From Bradyrhizobium niftali (GTDB taxonomy: Bacteria; Pseudomonadota; Alphaproteobacteria; Rhizobiales; Xanthobacteraceae), in the NCBI RefSeq assembly GCF_004571025.1, contig NZ_SPQT01000001.1, positions 558,001 to 622,000 on the forward strand: a DNA stretch of 64,000 bases, read 5' to 3'. Each line of letters begins with the position of its first letter. Position 1 is the first letter of the stretch. Both the position numbers and the translations under genes were made by a program. The notes below the pieces were generated by a model. That model was given only the letters and a program-made list of their open reading frames with translations. It searched no databases and was not told where the DNA came from. Shown here piece after piece: positions 9,189-17,843 of this stretch.

Positions 9189-10792
9189 CGCTGCTGTCGG
9201 TCGAGGATCTCGGTATCGAAGTGTCGGCCAGCAAGGCCGTGATCGTGGAGGGCGTCTCCTTCGCGGTCGAGCGCGGCGAGTTCCTCGCCGTCGTCGGCGA
9301 ATCCGGTAGTGGCAAGACGGCGGCCGCGCGCGCCGTGCTCGGCCTGCTGCCATCAGGTCTTCGCCAGGCCGGCGGCCGGATCGTGCTCGACGGCATCGAC
9401 CTCGCCAGCGCCTCTGCGCGACAGATGCGGGCGCTGCGCGGGCCGACCGTTGGCATGGTGTTCCAGGAGCCGATGGTCTCACTCAACCCCGCCATCAGCG
9501 TCGGTGCGCAGATGGCGGAGGGGCTTGGTCTGCATGAGCGGCTTGGCAAGCGCGAGATTCGGCGCCACTGCCTCGATATGCTCGCGCGGGTTCAGATCCG
9601 CGATCCCGAGCGGACTTTTGACGCCTATCCGCACGAATTCTCCGGCGGCATGCGCCAGCGCATCATGCTCGCCTCGGTGATGCTGTTGAAACCGAAGCTG
9701 CTGATCGCGGACGAGCCGACCACGGCGCTTGATACCCTGACCCAGCGTGAGGTGCTCGACCTCATGGTCGGGCTCGCCCGCGATCACGGCACGTCGGTGC
9801 TGCTGATCACCCACAATCTTGGCCTTGTGTCGCGCTATGCGCAGCGCGCGCTGGTGTTGCGCCAGGGCAGGATGGTCGAGACCGGAACGACGCGGCAAAT
9901 CCTGTCCTCGCCGCGCGAAGCCTATACCAAACGGCTGGTCGAGGCCTTGCCGCGCCGCGGCACCACGACCAAGGCGCGGCAGGCCGGCGAACCCCTCGTC
10001 AGCGTCCGGGGCCTCAAGGTCGGCTTCGCCGGGCGGCAGCGATTGTTCCGGCGCGATGCCGGCGTCCCGGCCGTCAACGGCGTCGATCTCGACATCGCCG
10101 CCGGCGAAACGGTTGCGGTGGTCGGCGGCAGCGGCTCGGGCAAGACCACGCTCGGCCGCGCCATGCTGCGTCTCATTCCGACCTCGGGCGGGGAGATCAG
10201 GTTCCGGGGCAGGGACGTCACGTCAAGTGTCGACCGCGACTTCCGCCTCGCCTCGCAACTGGTGTTCCAGGATCCTTACTCCTCGCTCGATCCGCGCATG
10301 CGCGTCGGCGAGATCGTCGCCGAGCCGCTGCGTCATGTCCCGCAGCTAACGACAGCCGAGCGCGACAGGCGCATGGAAGCGATGCTGGAGGAGGTCGGGC
10401 TTGTGGGCCTCGGCAAGCGCTGGCCGCATGAATTGTCCGGCGGTCAGCGCCAGCGCATCGCGATTGCGCGTGCCATCGTGCGCGAGCCGGCCTTCGTCGT
10501 GGCGGACGAGCCGGTCTCGGCGCTCGACATGACCATCCAGGCCCAGGTGCTGAAGCTGTTCGAGCGGCTTCAGGCGCAATACGGCTTCGCCTGCCTGTTC
10601 ATCAGCCATGATCTCGCCGCCGTCGAGCAGGTCGCCGACCGGGTGGTGGTGATGCAGGGCGGGCGGATCGTCGAGCAGGGATCGCGTGACGAGATCTTCG
10701 ATCGTCCGCAGCATGACTACACCAAGGCACTGCTCGCGGCCGCGCCCGTGCTGGACTTTGCGGGGGTGGCAACGGCGCGCGCCTCGGGCTGA
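9185..10792 (+). CDS. Fused double ABC ATPase (DppD-DppF type) of the second peptide importer
   Basis: One 535-residue polypeptide holding both ATPases that are separate genes in the first importer. Domain 1 has Walker A GESGSGKT (about 38-45), signature FSGGMRQR and Walker [13 protein letters not shown]. Domain 2 has Walker A GGSGSGKT (about 314-321), signature LSGGQRQR and VADEPVSALD. Both sets look intact, so both sites could hydrolyse ATP. This GsiA-like fused form is known in glutathione and some peptide importers. It ends the operon; the next gene is convergent. Confidence 0.94.
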   Translation: MTLLSVEDLGIEVSASKAVIVEGVSFAVERGEFLAVVGESGSGKTAAARAVLGLLPSGLRQAGGRIVLDGIDLASASARQMRALRGPTVGMVFQEPMVSLNPAISVGAQMAEGLGLHERLGKREIRRHCLDMLARVQIRDPERTFDAYPHEFSGGMRQRIMLASVMLLKPKLLIADEPTTALDTLTQREVLDLMVGLARDHGTSVLLITHNLGLVSRYAQRALVLRQGRMVETGTTRQILSSPREAYTKRLVEALPRRGTTTKARQAGEPLVSVRGLKVGFAGRQRLFRRDAGVPAVNGVDLDIAAGETVAVVGGSGSGKTTLGRAMLRLIPTSGGEIRFRGRDVTSSVDRDFRLASQLVFQDPYSSLDPRMRVGEIVAEPLRHVPQLTTAERDRRMEAMLEEVGLVGLGKRWPHELSGGQRQRIAIARAIVREPAFVVADEPVSALDMTIQAQVLKLFERLQAQYGFACLFISHDLAAVEQVADRVVVMQGGRIVEQGSRDEIFDRPQHDYTKALLAAAPVLDFAGVATARASG

Positions 10793-10854
10793 ACAGGATC
10801 CTGCGTATGAAGCGTTTTGCCGATCGATCGGGGTCTTGAACCCGGCGGCATCGG

Positions 10855-11793
10855 TCACGGCATGCGGGATTTCGCCAGCACGCAGTGAATGCCCTTGTTG
10901 CCGTCGACCAGCTGCGTGACGCGCAGGTCTGCGGCGATCGAGCAGAGCGTATAGGCATCCTGGGCGCTGAGGCCGCTGTGCTCGCGGATCAGCGCAATCA
11001 TGTCGCGCAGCGCGGCCTTGGCCGCGTCGTCGAGATCCTCGTCAAAGCCCATGGTGATCCAGTCGGACGCAGTCTCGGCGCGCGGCGAGGCGAGGCGAAG
11101 ATCGCGGCGGACGTGGAATTCGAAGGTGCCGGTGAGCGCCGCCTCGATCGCGGTCAGGCAGACTTCGCCATCGCCCTGGAGCGCGTGGCCGTCGCCGGCG
11201 GAGAACAGCGCGCCCGGCACGAAGACCGGAAAGTAGAGTGTGCTGCCGGCGCCGAGCTCCTTGTTGTCCATGTTGCCGCCGAACGCGCGCGGCTCCTTCG
11301 AGGACAGCCGGCCCCAGGCGGGCGGTGGCGCGACGCCGAAATTGCCGAAGAAGGGGGAGAGCGGCAGCTCCTGTCCCCAGGGCAGTTTTGCGACGTTGCG
11401 CGCGCGGTCCAGCGGAATGTGGATGCGGCGGAACTCGGGAAAATCCTCAGGCAGCGTGCCGAGCGTCGGGACCTGGAGATTCCAGCCCCAATTGCAGCGC
11501 AGCTCGATGCCCAGCACGCGCACTTCGAGGACGTCGCCGGGCTCGGCGCCCTCGATGTAGATCGGTCCGGTGAGAAGGTGCGGGCCCGGACCGCGGAACG
11601 CGCTTGCCAGCACCTCCGCATGTCCGGGCACGACGTCGAAGCCGAGCGACGGATCGGGTAGATCGTCCGGCTCGCCCGAGAGGGTCTCGATGGTGACGCG
11701 GTCTCCGGATGCGATCCGGAGCACCGGCTTCAGACGTCCGTCCCAGAGTCCCCACTGGACGTTTCCGGGGGTGGATCGCAGGACGAAGTCCAT
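10855..11793 (-). CDS. Acetamidase/formamidase family protein
   Basis: Soluble amidase of the acetamidase/formamidase (FmdA/AmdA) family, 312 residues; family members hydrolyse small amides to ammonia and a carboxylate. Recognisable segments are the N-terminal NVQWGLWDG, the EPGDVLEVRVLGIE region with a following GWN, FGGNMDNKELGAGSTLYFPV in the core, and ALFSAGDGHALQGDGEVC, all conserved in this family. A reading frame runs through from the permease gene, but that part is another frame of the permease; ATG 11793 (MDFVLRSTPGN) is the sensible start. It lies 8 bp downstream of the NCS1 permease on the same strand, so uptake and amide hydrolysis are likely co-expressed. Confidence 0.9.
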   Translation of the reverse strand: MDFVLRSTPGNVQWGLWDGRLKPVLRIASGDRVTIETLSGEPDDLPDPSLGFDVVPGHAEVLASAFRGPGPHLLTGPIYIEGAEPGDVLEVRVLGIELRCNWGWNLQVPTLGTLPEDFPEFRRIHIPLDRARNVAKLPWGQELPLSPFFGNFGVAPPPAWGRLSSKEPRAFGGNMDNKELGAGSTLYFPVFVPGALFSAGDGHALQGDGEVCLTAIEAALTGTFEFHVRRDLRLASPRAETASDWITMGFDEDLDDAAKAALRDMIALIREHSGLSAQDAYTLCSIAADLRVTQLVDGNKGIHCVLAKSRMP

Positions 11794-11801
11794 GTCTGAC
11801 G

Positions 11802-13220
11802 TTACCTTCCCGCGCTGCTCGCAACGATCGAGGAAGGCGAGGTGACGTGCTTGCCCAGCGCGAGATAGACCAGCCCCGAGACCCCGATCCCGAACAGCCA
11901 GCTCAGATCGGCCCCGCCCAGGAGGTTGATCGAGACCGGCCCCTGGAGCGCGCCGACGAGGCCGTCCTCCACCAGCCATCCGGCGACGAGGCCGGCGAAG
12001 AACGCGATCATGCCGGCCCAGTTGATGTCGCCATAGGCGCTGGTCTCCGGCGAGCGGTAGAGCTCGGCGATGTCGATCTTGCCCTTGCGCTTGAGGAAGA
12101 AATCCGCAAGCACCACGCCGGCCCACGGGCTCATCCACAACAACAGGCTGATCATCCAGTTGTCGAACGCCTTCGCAAAGGACGGCGCGAAGATGAAGTA
12201 CAGCGTCACCAGGTAGCCGGCCACGCCGACGATGACGGTGAGCCAGAAGCGCGAGAGCTTCAGCCCCGCGCTCAGCGCCGCCAGTGTCGCCGAGTAGACG
12301 TTGAGGATGTTGGTCGCGATCGGGCCATGCAGCACCATCAGCAGAACGAGGATGCTGACCGGTCCGCCGAACACCGCGCTGACCATCTTTGCGGGATCGG
12401 TGTCCAGCGTCGTCGAGGCGATGGTCGCGCCGAGAATGCCGAGCCAGACCGTCGGCACGAACATGCCGACATAGCTGTACCAGAACACGGATTTCGACGA
12501 TACGCTTCGCGGCACGAAGCGCGAATAGTCGGAGGCCCAGGTGACCCAGGAAATGCCCCAGCCGACGCCGATCGCGGTCATGAGCAGGGTCAGCATCGCC
12601 AGATGCGCGCCCGGCGGCAGCGAGGTCGTCAGGCTCCAGTTGACGACACCGGGGCGCGTCCAGGCCAGAATGCTCATCAGCACCATGATGGCGATGGTGG
12701 GCGGCACCGTGTATTTCTCGAAGGTGCGGATCGCGTAGAACCCGTAGACGCCGATCAGGACCTGCGCCGCCATCACCAGGGTGATGATGACGATCTCGAT
12801 CAGCCAGGTGTCGGGAACGCCGAACTGGCCGAGAATGCCGATCGAAACCTTCACCGGGAAGTAGGTGTTCACGCCGATCCAGCCCAGCGTCATCACGAAC
12901 ATCAGGATGCTCGGCAGGTAGGCGCCGCGGACGCCGAACGCGGATCGGCTCAGTACCATCTGGTTGACGCCGGTCTTGTGCCCCATCACCGTGAAGGTCG
13001 CGAAGATCGCGCAACCGACGATGTTCCCGAGCACGATGACCGCGATCGTCTCCATCAGTCCGAGCTTCAGGATAATGCCGAGCGCGCCGAGCGCCCAGTT
13101 GACCGGCGCGATGTTGGCGCCGGCCCAGATCCACATCTGCTGCGGTCCGGTCGAGTCCCGGTCCGCATCGGGAATTGGCTCGATGCTGTGAATATCAGCG
13201 CGAAGTTCGGAATCCGTCAT
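11802..13220 (-). CDS. NCS1-family purine-cytosine/hydantoin permease
   Basis: Inner-membrane symporter of about 472 residues and about 12 helices. NCS1 features are the N-terminal PDADRDSTGPQQMWIWAGANI, GFYAIRTFEKYTVP in the middle, and WASDYSRFVP, which is typical of cytosine/purine permeases. NCS1 members import cytosine, purines, hydantoins, allantoin, thiamin or NAD precursors. The frame is open to 13355, but ATG 13220 (MTDSELRADIHS) has GGGGGA five bases before it and fits the family. Just upstream lies a copy of the palindrome found next to marR, so MarR control is likely. It is followed at 8 bp by the acetamidase gene. Confidence 0.92.
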   Translation of the reverse strand: MTDSELRADIHSIEPIPDADRDSTGPQQMWIWAGANIAPVNWALGALGIILKLGLMETIAVIVLGNIVGCAIFATFTVMGHKTGVNQMVLSRSAFGVRGAYLPSILMFVMTLGWIGVNTYFPVKVSIGILGQFGVPDTWLIEIVIITLVMAAQVLIGVYGFYAIRTFEKYTVPPTIAIMVLMSILAWTRPGVVNWSLTTSLPPGAHLAMLTLLMTAIGVGWGISWVTWASDYSRFVPRSVSSKSVFWYSYVGMFVPTVWLGILGATIASTTLDTDPAKMVSAVFGGPVSILVLLMVLHGPIATNILNVYSATLAALSAGLKLSRFWLTVIVGVAGYLVTLYFIFAPSFAKAFDNWMISLLLWMSPWAGVVLADFFLKRKGKIDIAELYRSPETSAYGDINWAGMIAFFAGLVAGWLVEDGLVGALQGPVSINLLGGADLSWLFGIGVSGLVYLALGKHVTSPSSIVASSAGR

Positions 13221-13508
13221 GACATCCCCCAATACGAAGCACGCTGCGCATCGTCGCAGCATAAATCGTGCCATTGGTTGCACAGCCGCCGGAGCGGGGC
13301 GTGCGCCGATGCCGGATGCAATGTGGTTTGCGCCGGATTGCTGTTGAGATTTCAAATGCGATCGACGTCACGCGCAGGCTTGTATCGGCTCATGTTGAGC
13401 CACCTGCTTGCAACCGGGCGACCGGCGCGGAGCCTCAGTGACTTGCGCGCGCGAGCAGCGGTACGATGATAAATTGGGCAGCCCAACTCAAAAGTGCAGC
13501 AGCCGCTT
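13221..13508. other. Intergenic region between marR and the NCS1 permease
   Basis: 288 bases with no convincing gene. It holds the operator copy at 13233-13250 and, near the marR end, the perfect dyad TTGGGC-A-GCCCAA at 13474-13486. The dyad is followed on neither strand by a T-run, so it is not an obvious intrinsic terminator. The permease promoter presumably lies within the last 100 bases before 13220, but no clear -35/-10 pair could be called. Confidence 0.5.
13233..13250. promoter_or_regulatory. Putative MarR operator at the permease promoter
   Basis: TACGAAGCACGCTGCGCA, 12 bp before the permease start, matches 16 of 18 bases of the palindrome between marR and the amidohydrolase gene read in the opposite direction (14100-14117). 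The position next to the Shine-Dalgarno would suit repression. The match between two distant sites flanking marR is direct sequence evidence; binding by this MarR is inferred. Confidence 0.6.
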
Positions 13509-14018
13509 CTAGTCGAATAGGGCAGCGGCGCTGTCGCGGCTGGGATTGCCGGCCACGATGCGCTGCATCATTTCGATGAAGAGCGCCTGTTCCCGTTCGC
13601 TTAAATCGCCGAGCGTCGCACGGTGCGCCCGTCGTGCCGCGCCTTCGATCTTGACCAGCAGGGCGGCGCCGGCAGGCGTCAGGCGGCACAATCGCGCGCG
13701 GCGATCGTCCTTGTTGATGGCGCGCTCGACCAGGCCTCGTGCGGCGAGCCGCTTCAGCGCGCCGGTCGTCGTCGTTCGATCGAGGGCGATATCGGCCGCC
13801 AAAGTGGTCTGATCGGCGGTTTCGCGCACCGCCAGCGCCGAGAGCAGGCTGTATTGCAGCGGCGTGACCTCGAACGCGCCGCACGCTTCCTGAAACAGCG
13901 CGACATGAATCTGGTGCAGCCGCCGGATCAGATAGCCGGGACGTTGCGACAATGGCCAGGGGCGGTGCTTGCCCCCGCTGCGACGCGTCTTCCCCTGCCG
14001 CAATGCGCGCTCTCCCAA
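13509..14018 (-). CDS. MarR-family transcriptional regulator
   Basis: Winged-helix regulator, 169 residues, somewhat longer than usual because of a basic N-terminal extension. The MarR core is visible: VTPLQYSLLSAL, the recognition helix region LDRTTTTGALKRLAARGLVER, and the wing NKDDRRARLCRLT before LTPAGAALL. There is no in-frame ATG near the N-terminus; the longest frame begins at TTG 14018, and an internal TTG or CTG start is possible. It is divergent from the amidohydrolase and upstream of the permease, with shared palindromes in both control regions, so it probably represses both arms until the substrate or an intermediate binds. Confidence 0.9.
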   Translation of the reverse strand: MGERALRQGKTRRSGGKHRPWPLSQRPGYLIRRLHQIHVALFQEACGAFEVTPLQYSLLSALAVRETADQTTLAADIALDRTTTTGALKRLAARGLVERAINKDDRRARLCRLTPAGAALLVKIEGAARRAHRATLGDLSEREQALFIEMMQRIVAGNPSRDSAAALFD

Positions 14019-14078
14019 GCTGGAACCCCGCCGCGCTTAGCTCGATTCGAGTGCGCCCGCCACCGTCAGATCATGGCA

Positions 14079-14117
14079 CGAAGCTTGCTTTTGTCAAAAT
14101 GCGAAGCATGCTTCGTA
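14079..14117. promoter_or_regulatory. Tandem palindromic operator between marR and the amidohydrolase
   Basis: A perfect 14-base palindrome CGAAGCATGCTTCG at 14102-14115 is preceded 23 bases upstream by a copy of its core, CGAAGCTTGCTT, at 14079-14090 (11 of 12 bases shared). The 23-base spacing is about two helical turns. A third copy lies before the permease at 13233-13250. MarR dimers typically bind such 14-18 base palindromes in divergent regions beside their own genes. Confidence 0.65.
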
Positions 14118-14162
14118 TTTCCGGGGGCGAAGCAATCGCCGCCGTGAGGAGAGGAGAGCGCC

Positions 14163-15440
14163 ATGTCCATCACTGCCAGCTTCGACCTTCTGCTGCGCGG
14201 CGGTCGCGTGATCTGTCCGGCCTCGGGCGTGGACGGCATCAGGGACGTCGCCATCCGCAACGGCAAGATCGCCGCGGTCGCGCCGGACATTCTGCCGACG
14301 AGTGCGAAGGAGGTCGTCGATGTCGGCGGCAAGCTCGTGCTGCCCGGGCTGATCGATACCCATGCGCATGTCTATCAATATGTCTCCGGCCGCTTCGGCA
14401 TGAACCCCGACATGGTCGGCGTGCAGTCGGGCGTGACGACGGTGATCGACCAGGGCGGTCCGTCCTGCATGACGCTGCCCGGCTTTCGTCATTTCATCGC
14501 CGAGCCGTCCCGTACGCGCGTCTATGCCTTCCTGTCCGCCTATCTCGTCGGCGGACTCGAGGGACATTATTATCCGCAGCTCTACAGCCCCGACGGTGTC
14601 GACATCGATGCGACCGTCAAGGCGGCGACGGCCAATCTCGACATCGTGCGCGGCATCAAGGCCCATGCCGAGATCGGCGGCTTCGCGCGCTGGGGCATCC
14701 GCGTCATCGAGATGGCGGCGGAGATCGGCAAGCGCGCCGATCTGCCGGTGTATGTGCATTTCGGCCAGCTCTGGGGCCTGCCCGAGAGCGGCGCCAATGG
14801 CGAGGATGCCGATACGATCCTCACGCGCGTGATCCCGCTCTTGCGCGAGGGCGACGTTCTTGCCCATCCGTTCACGCGCCACCCCGGTGGCTTCGTCAAC
14901 CGCGAGGGCGAGGTGCATCCGGTGATCCAGGCGGCGCTCGATCGCGGCCTAAAGGTCGATGTCGGCCACGGCAGCCATTTCTCGTACCGGCTTGCGAAGA
15001 AGGCGATCGCCGCCGGCATCATTCCAACCACGCTCGGCGCCGACATTCACGGCTACAACACCCACGTGCCCGCGCCGGCCGGAACGCCCGACCAGCACGA
15101 GGACGAGGAGAACCATCCGTTTGCAGGGCAGGCCAAGTTCAGCCTGGTCCAGGCGATGAGCTCGATGATGGCGCTCGGCCTGTCGCTGGAGCAGGTGGTG
15201 CCGATGGTCACCGCCAATCCCGCAAAAATGCTCGGCCGCAGCGCGGAGATCGGCGCGCTCAAGGTCGGCATGGACGCCGACGTCTCCGTGCTCGCGGAGA
15301 AGAACGGCCGCTTCGTGCTTAGGGATAACGAGAAGAACGAGGTGATCGCCGAGCGCCTGCTTCAGCCGGCCTTCTGCCTGCGCGCCGGCACGCGCTTCGA
15401 CGCGGTCGCGCCGATCCTGCCGCAGGCCGTCGCGGCGTAA
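14163..15440 (+). CDS. Amidohydrolase/deacetylase-family metallohydrolase (hydantoinase-like fold)
   Basis: TIM-barrel metal-dependent hydrolase, 425 residues. Metal-site residues are readable: HAH at about 67-69, a lysine likely to be carbamylated in GIKAHAE (about 166), a histidine in YVHFGQ (about 199), histidines in GHGSHFS (269-272) and the catalytic aspartate in GADIHG (about 294). The N-terminal LLRGGRVI and C-terminal GMDADVSVL are the small beta-sandwich typical of this superfamily. It resembles the amidohydrolase/deacetylase branch more than true D-hydantoinase. GAGGAGAGGAG precedes the ATG closely. It heads an operon with a molybdenum hydroxylase, suggesting it opens or deacylates an N-containing ring; exact substrate unknown. 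Confidence 0.88.
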   Translation: MSITASFDLLLRGGRVICPASGVDGIRDVAIRNGKIAAVAPDILPTSAKEVVDVGGKLVLPGLIDTHAHVYQYVSGRFGMNPDMVGVQSGVTTVIDQGGPSCMTLPGFRHFIAEPSRTRVYAFLSAYLVGGLEGHYYPQLYSPDGVDIDATVKAATANLDIVRGIKAHAEIGGFARWGIRVIEMAAEIGKRADLPVYVHFGQLWGLPESGANGEDADTILTRVIPLLREGDVLAHPFTRHPGGFVNREGEVHPVIQAALDRGLKVDVGHGSHFSYRLAKKAIAAGIIPTTLGADIHGYNTHVPAPAGTPDQHEDEENHPFAGQAKFSLVQAMSSMMALGLSLEQVVPMVTANPAKMLGRSAEIGALKVGMDADVSVLAEKNGRFVLRDNEKNEVIAERLLQPAFCLRAGTRFDAVAPILPQAVAA

Positions 15441-15452
15441 GGCCGCGCGGTG

Positions 15453-17843
15453 ATGGAGAACGCCGGCGTGCGCAACGAGCGAGAGTTTCCTTCTGGAAGG
15501 TCCGGGCAGGGCGTGGGCGCACGGCTGCCGCGGAAGGAGGACGACCGCCTGATGCGCGGCCGCGGCCAGTTCGTCGGCGATATCAGGCTTGCGGGTCTTC
15601 AGGACGTCGCCTTCGTGCGCAGCCCGCTGGCGCATGCACGCATCCGCGGCATCCACGTGCCCGAACGTCATCGTGGCGGCGTCTTTACGGCGGCAGATCT
15701 TGTCGGCGTCAAACCGATCCGCGCGGTCTCGGGGCTTCCGGGTTTCAAGATCTCGGAGCAGCCGGTGCTCGCCACCGGCAAGGTGCGCCAGGTCGGCGAG
15801 CTCGTCGCCATGTGTCTCGCGCCGACGCGGGCCGAGGCGGAGGACATCGCGGCCTCCGTGACGCTGGATCTGGAGGAGCTGCCCGCGATCACCGACATGC
15901 TGAAGGCGCGCGAGCCGGGCTCGGCGCTGGTGCACGAGCATTGGGGCGATAACGTCTTCCTGGAGACCAATTACGAGGTCGACATATCAGCCGCGCTCGA
16001 CGCGCCGATCCAGGTGACGCGCGAGATTTCGACCGCGCGGCAATGCATGTCGCCGCTCGAAGGCCGCGGCGTGGTTGCGACTTTCGATCCGAGACTCGAT
16101 CAGCTCACGCTGCATTCAGCCGCCCAGATGCCGCATATCACGCGCAGCGGTCTCGCCGAGTGCCTCGGCATGGAGGAGGGCCGGATCCGCGTGATCTCGC
16201 CCGATGTCGGCGGAGGCTTTGGCCACAAGGGCATCCTGTTGCCTGAAGAGGTTTGCCTGTCCTGGCTGACGATGCGCTGCGGCCATCCCGTGCGCTGGAC
16301 CGAGGACCGCCGCGAGCATCTCGTCGCCAGCTCCAATTGCCGCGAGCACCACTACAAAATCACGGTCTATGCTGACAGCGACGGGACGTTGCGCGGAATC
16401 GATTGCGAGGCGACCGTGGATTCCGGCGCGTACTCGTCCTACCCGTTCTCCGCCTGTCTCGAAGCCGCGCAGGTCGCAAGCATCCTGCCGGGTCCCTACA
16501 AGATGCCGGCCTATCGCTGCCGCACTTTCTCGGTTGCCACCAACAAATGTCCGATCCTGCCGTATCGCGGCGTCGCGCGCACCGGCGTCTGCTTTGCGCT
16601 GGAGTTGATGCTCGACCTCGTGGCGGCCGAAGCCGGGCTCGAGCCCGGCGAGGTGCGGCTGCGCAATCTGGTGCAGCCGGAGCAGATGCCGTTCGACAAC
16701 ATCACCAGGAAGCATTTTGACAGCGGCGACTATCCGGAGGCGATGCGGCGCGCGCTCGCCGCGATCGATGTCGAGGCCATTCGCGCCAAGCAAAGCCAGG
16801 GCGAGACCGGTGGCCGCCGCATCGGCGTCGGCGTCTCCATCTATTGCGAGCAGGCGGCGCACGGCACCTCGGTCTATTCCGGCTGGGGCATCCCGATGGT
16901 GCCGGGCCATGAGCAGGCATCGGCGCGGCTGACGCCGGATGGCGGCCTCGAGCTGCGCGTCGGCGTGCATTCGCACGGGCAGGGCATGGAGACGACGCTC
17001 GCCCAGGTCGCGCATGAAATGCTGGGAATAGACGTCGCGAAGATCCGCATCGTCCTCGGCGACACCGCGATGACACCGTATTCGACGGGCACCTGGGGCT
17101 CGCGCTCGATGGTCATGGCCGGCGGGGCGGTGGCCACCGCCTGCCGTGAGCTCGGCGAACGTGCAAGGCGCATCGGTGCCAAACTGCTGCAGCATGATCC
17201 GGCTTCGGTCGTCCTGCAGAATGGCGAGGTGCGCGGCGTCAATGGCAGCGTCAGCCTGAAGGCGATTGCTCACACCTGGTATCGTCGCCCGCAGGATCTG
17301 CCTGTTGATGTCGATCCCGGCGGGCTGGAGGTGACGCAGGGGTACAAGCCGGTGCGCGACAGTGGGACGTTCAGCTACGCCGCGCATGCGGCCGTCGTTG
17401 CGGTCGACCCTGATGTCGGCGAGGTCGAGATCCTCGATTACGTGATCGTCGAGGACGGCGGCGTGCTGGTCAACCCGATGGTCGTTGACGGCCAGATCTA
17501 TGGCGGCCTCGCCCAGGGCATCGGCACCGCGCTCTACGAGGAAATGCCGTTCGATGCCTCCGGCCAGCCGCTGGCGACGACGCTCGCCGACTATCTGCTG
17601 CCCGGTGCGACCGAGGTCCCGGCGGCACGCCTCGATCACATGGAGACGCCGTCGCCCTACACGCAATTCGGCGTGAAGGGCATCGGCGAGGGCGGGGCGA
17701 TTGCGCCGCCCGCCGCGATCGCCAATGCCGTCAACGACGCGCTGCGCCCGCTCGGTGTCGAACTGATGCAGTCGCCGATCACGCCCCATCGTGTCGTCGC
17801 AGCCGTGCTGGCCGCGCGCGCGGCCGAACGGAGCGCGGCATGA
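15453..17843 (+). CDS. Molybdenum hydroxylase large (molybdopterin-binding) subunit, xanthine dehydrogenase/CoxL family
   Basis: Catalytic subunit, 796 residues, that hydroxylates a carbon next to nitrogen or an aldehyde using water as oxygen donor. Molybdopterin motifs are VGGGFGHKG (about 252-259), PYRGVARTG in the position of the CoxL active-site loop (so not a true CO dehydrogenase, which has a cysteine there), and GVKGIGEGGAIAPP with the catalytic glutamate near 746. Start ATG 15453 is taken rather than GTG 15450. It is followed by the FAD and Fe-S subunits, each overlapping by ATGA. Confidence 0.94.
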   Translation: MENAGVRNEREFPSGRSGQGVGARLPRKEDDRLMRGRGQFVGDIRLAGLQDVAFVRSPLAHARIRGIHVPERHRGGVFTAADLVGVKPIRAVSGLPGFKISEQPVLATGKVRQVGELVAMCLAPTRAEAEDIAASVTLDLEELPAITDMLKAREPGSALVHEHWGDNVFLETNYEVDISAALDAPIQVTREISTARQCMSPLEGRGVVATFDPRLDQLTLHSAAQMPHITRSGLAECLGMEEGRIRVISPDVGGGFGHKGILLPEEVCLSWLTMRCGHPVRWTEDRREHLVASSNCREHHYKITVYADSDGTLRGIDCEATVDSGAYSSYPFSACLEAAQVASILPGPYKMPAYRCRTFSVATNKCPILPYRGVARTGVCFALELMLDLVAAEAGLEPGEVRLRNLVQPEQMPFDNITRKHFDSGDYPEAMRRALAAIDVEAIRAKQSQGETGGRRIGVGVSIYCEQAAHGTSVYSGWGIPMVPGHEQASARLTPDGGLELRVGVHSHGQGMETTLAQVAHEMLGIDVAKIRIVLGDTAMTPYSTGTWGSRSMVMAGGAVATACRELGERARRIGAKLLQHDPASVVLQNGEVRGVNGSVSLKAIAHTWYRRPQDLPVDVDPGGLEVTQGYKPVRDSGTFSYAAHAAVVAVDPDVGEVEILDYVIVEDGGVLVNPMVVDGQIYGGLAQGIGTALYEEMPFDASGQPLATTLADYLLPGATEVPAARLDHMETPSPYTQFGVKGIGEGGAIAPPAAIANAVNDALRPLGVELMQSPITPHRVVAAVLAARAAERSAA

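Noticed and set aside
10820..10831. Palindrome CCGATCGATCGG between the convergent dpp and acetamidase genes as a terminator
   Set aside because: A 12-base self-complement with no loop and no T-run; it cannot form a useful RNA hairpin.
10855..13134. One long minus-strand frame that would fuse a permease-region peptide to the acetamidase
   Set aside because: The upstream part is an alternative frame of the NCS1 permease; the acetamidase has a normal family start at 11793.
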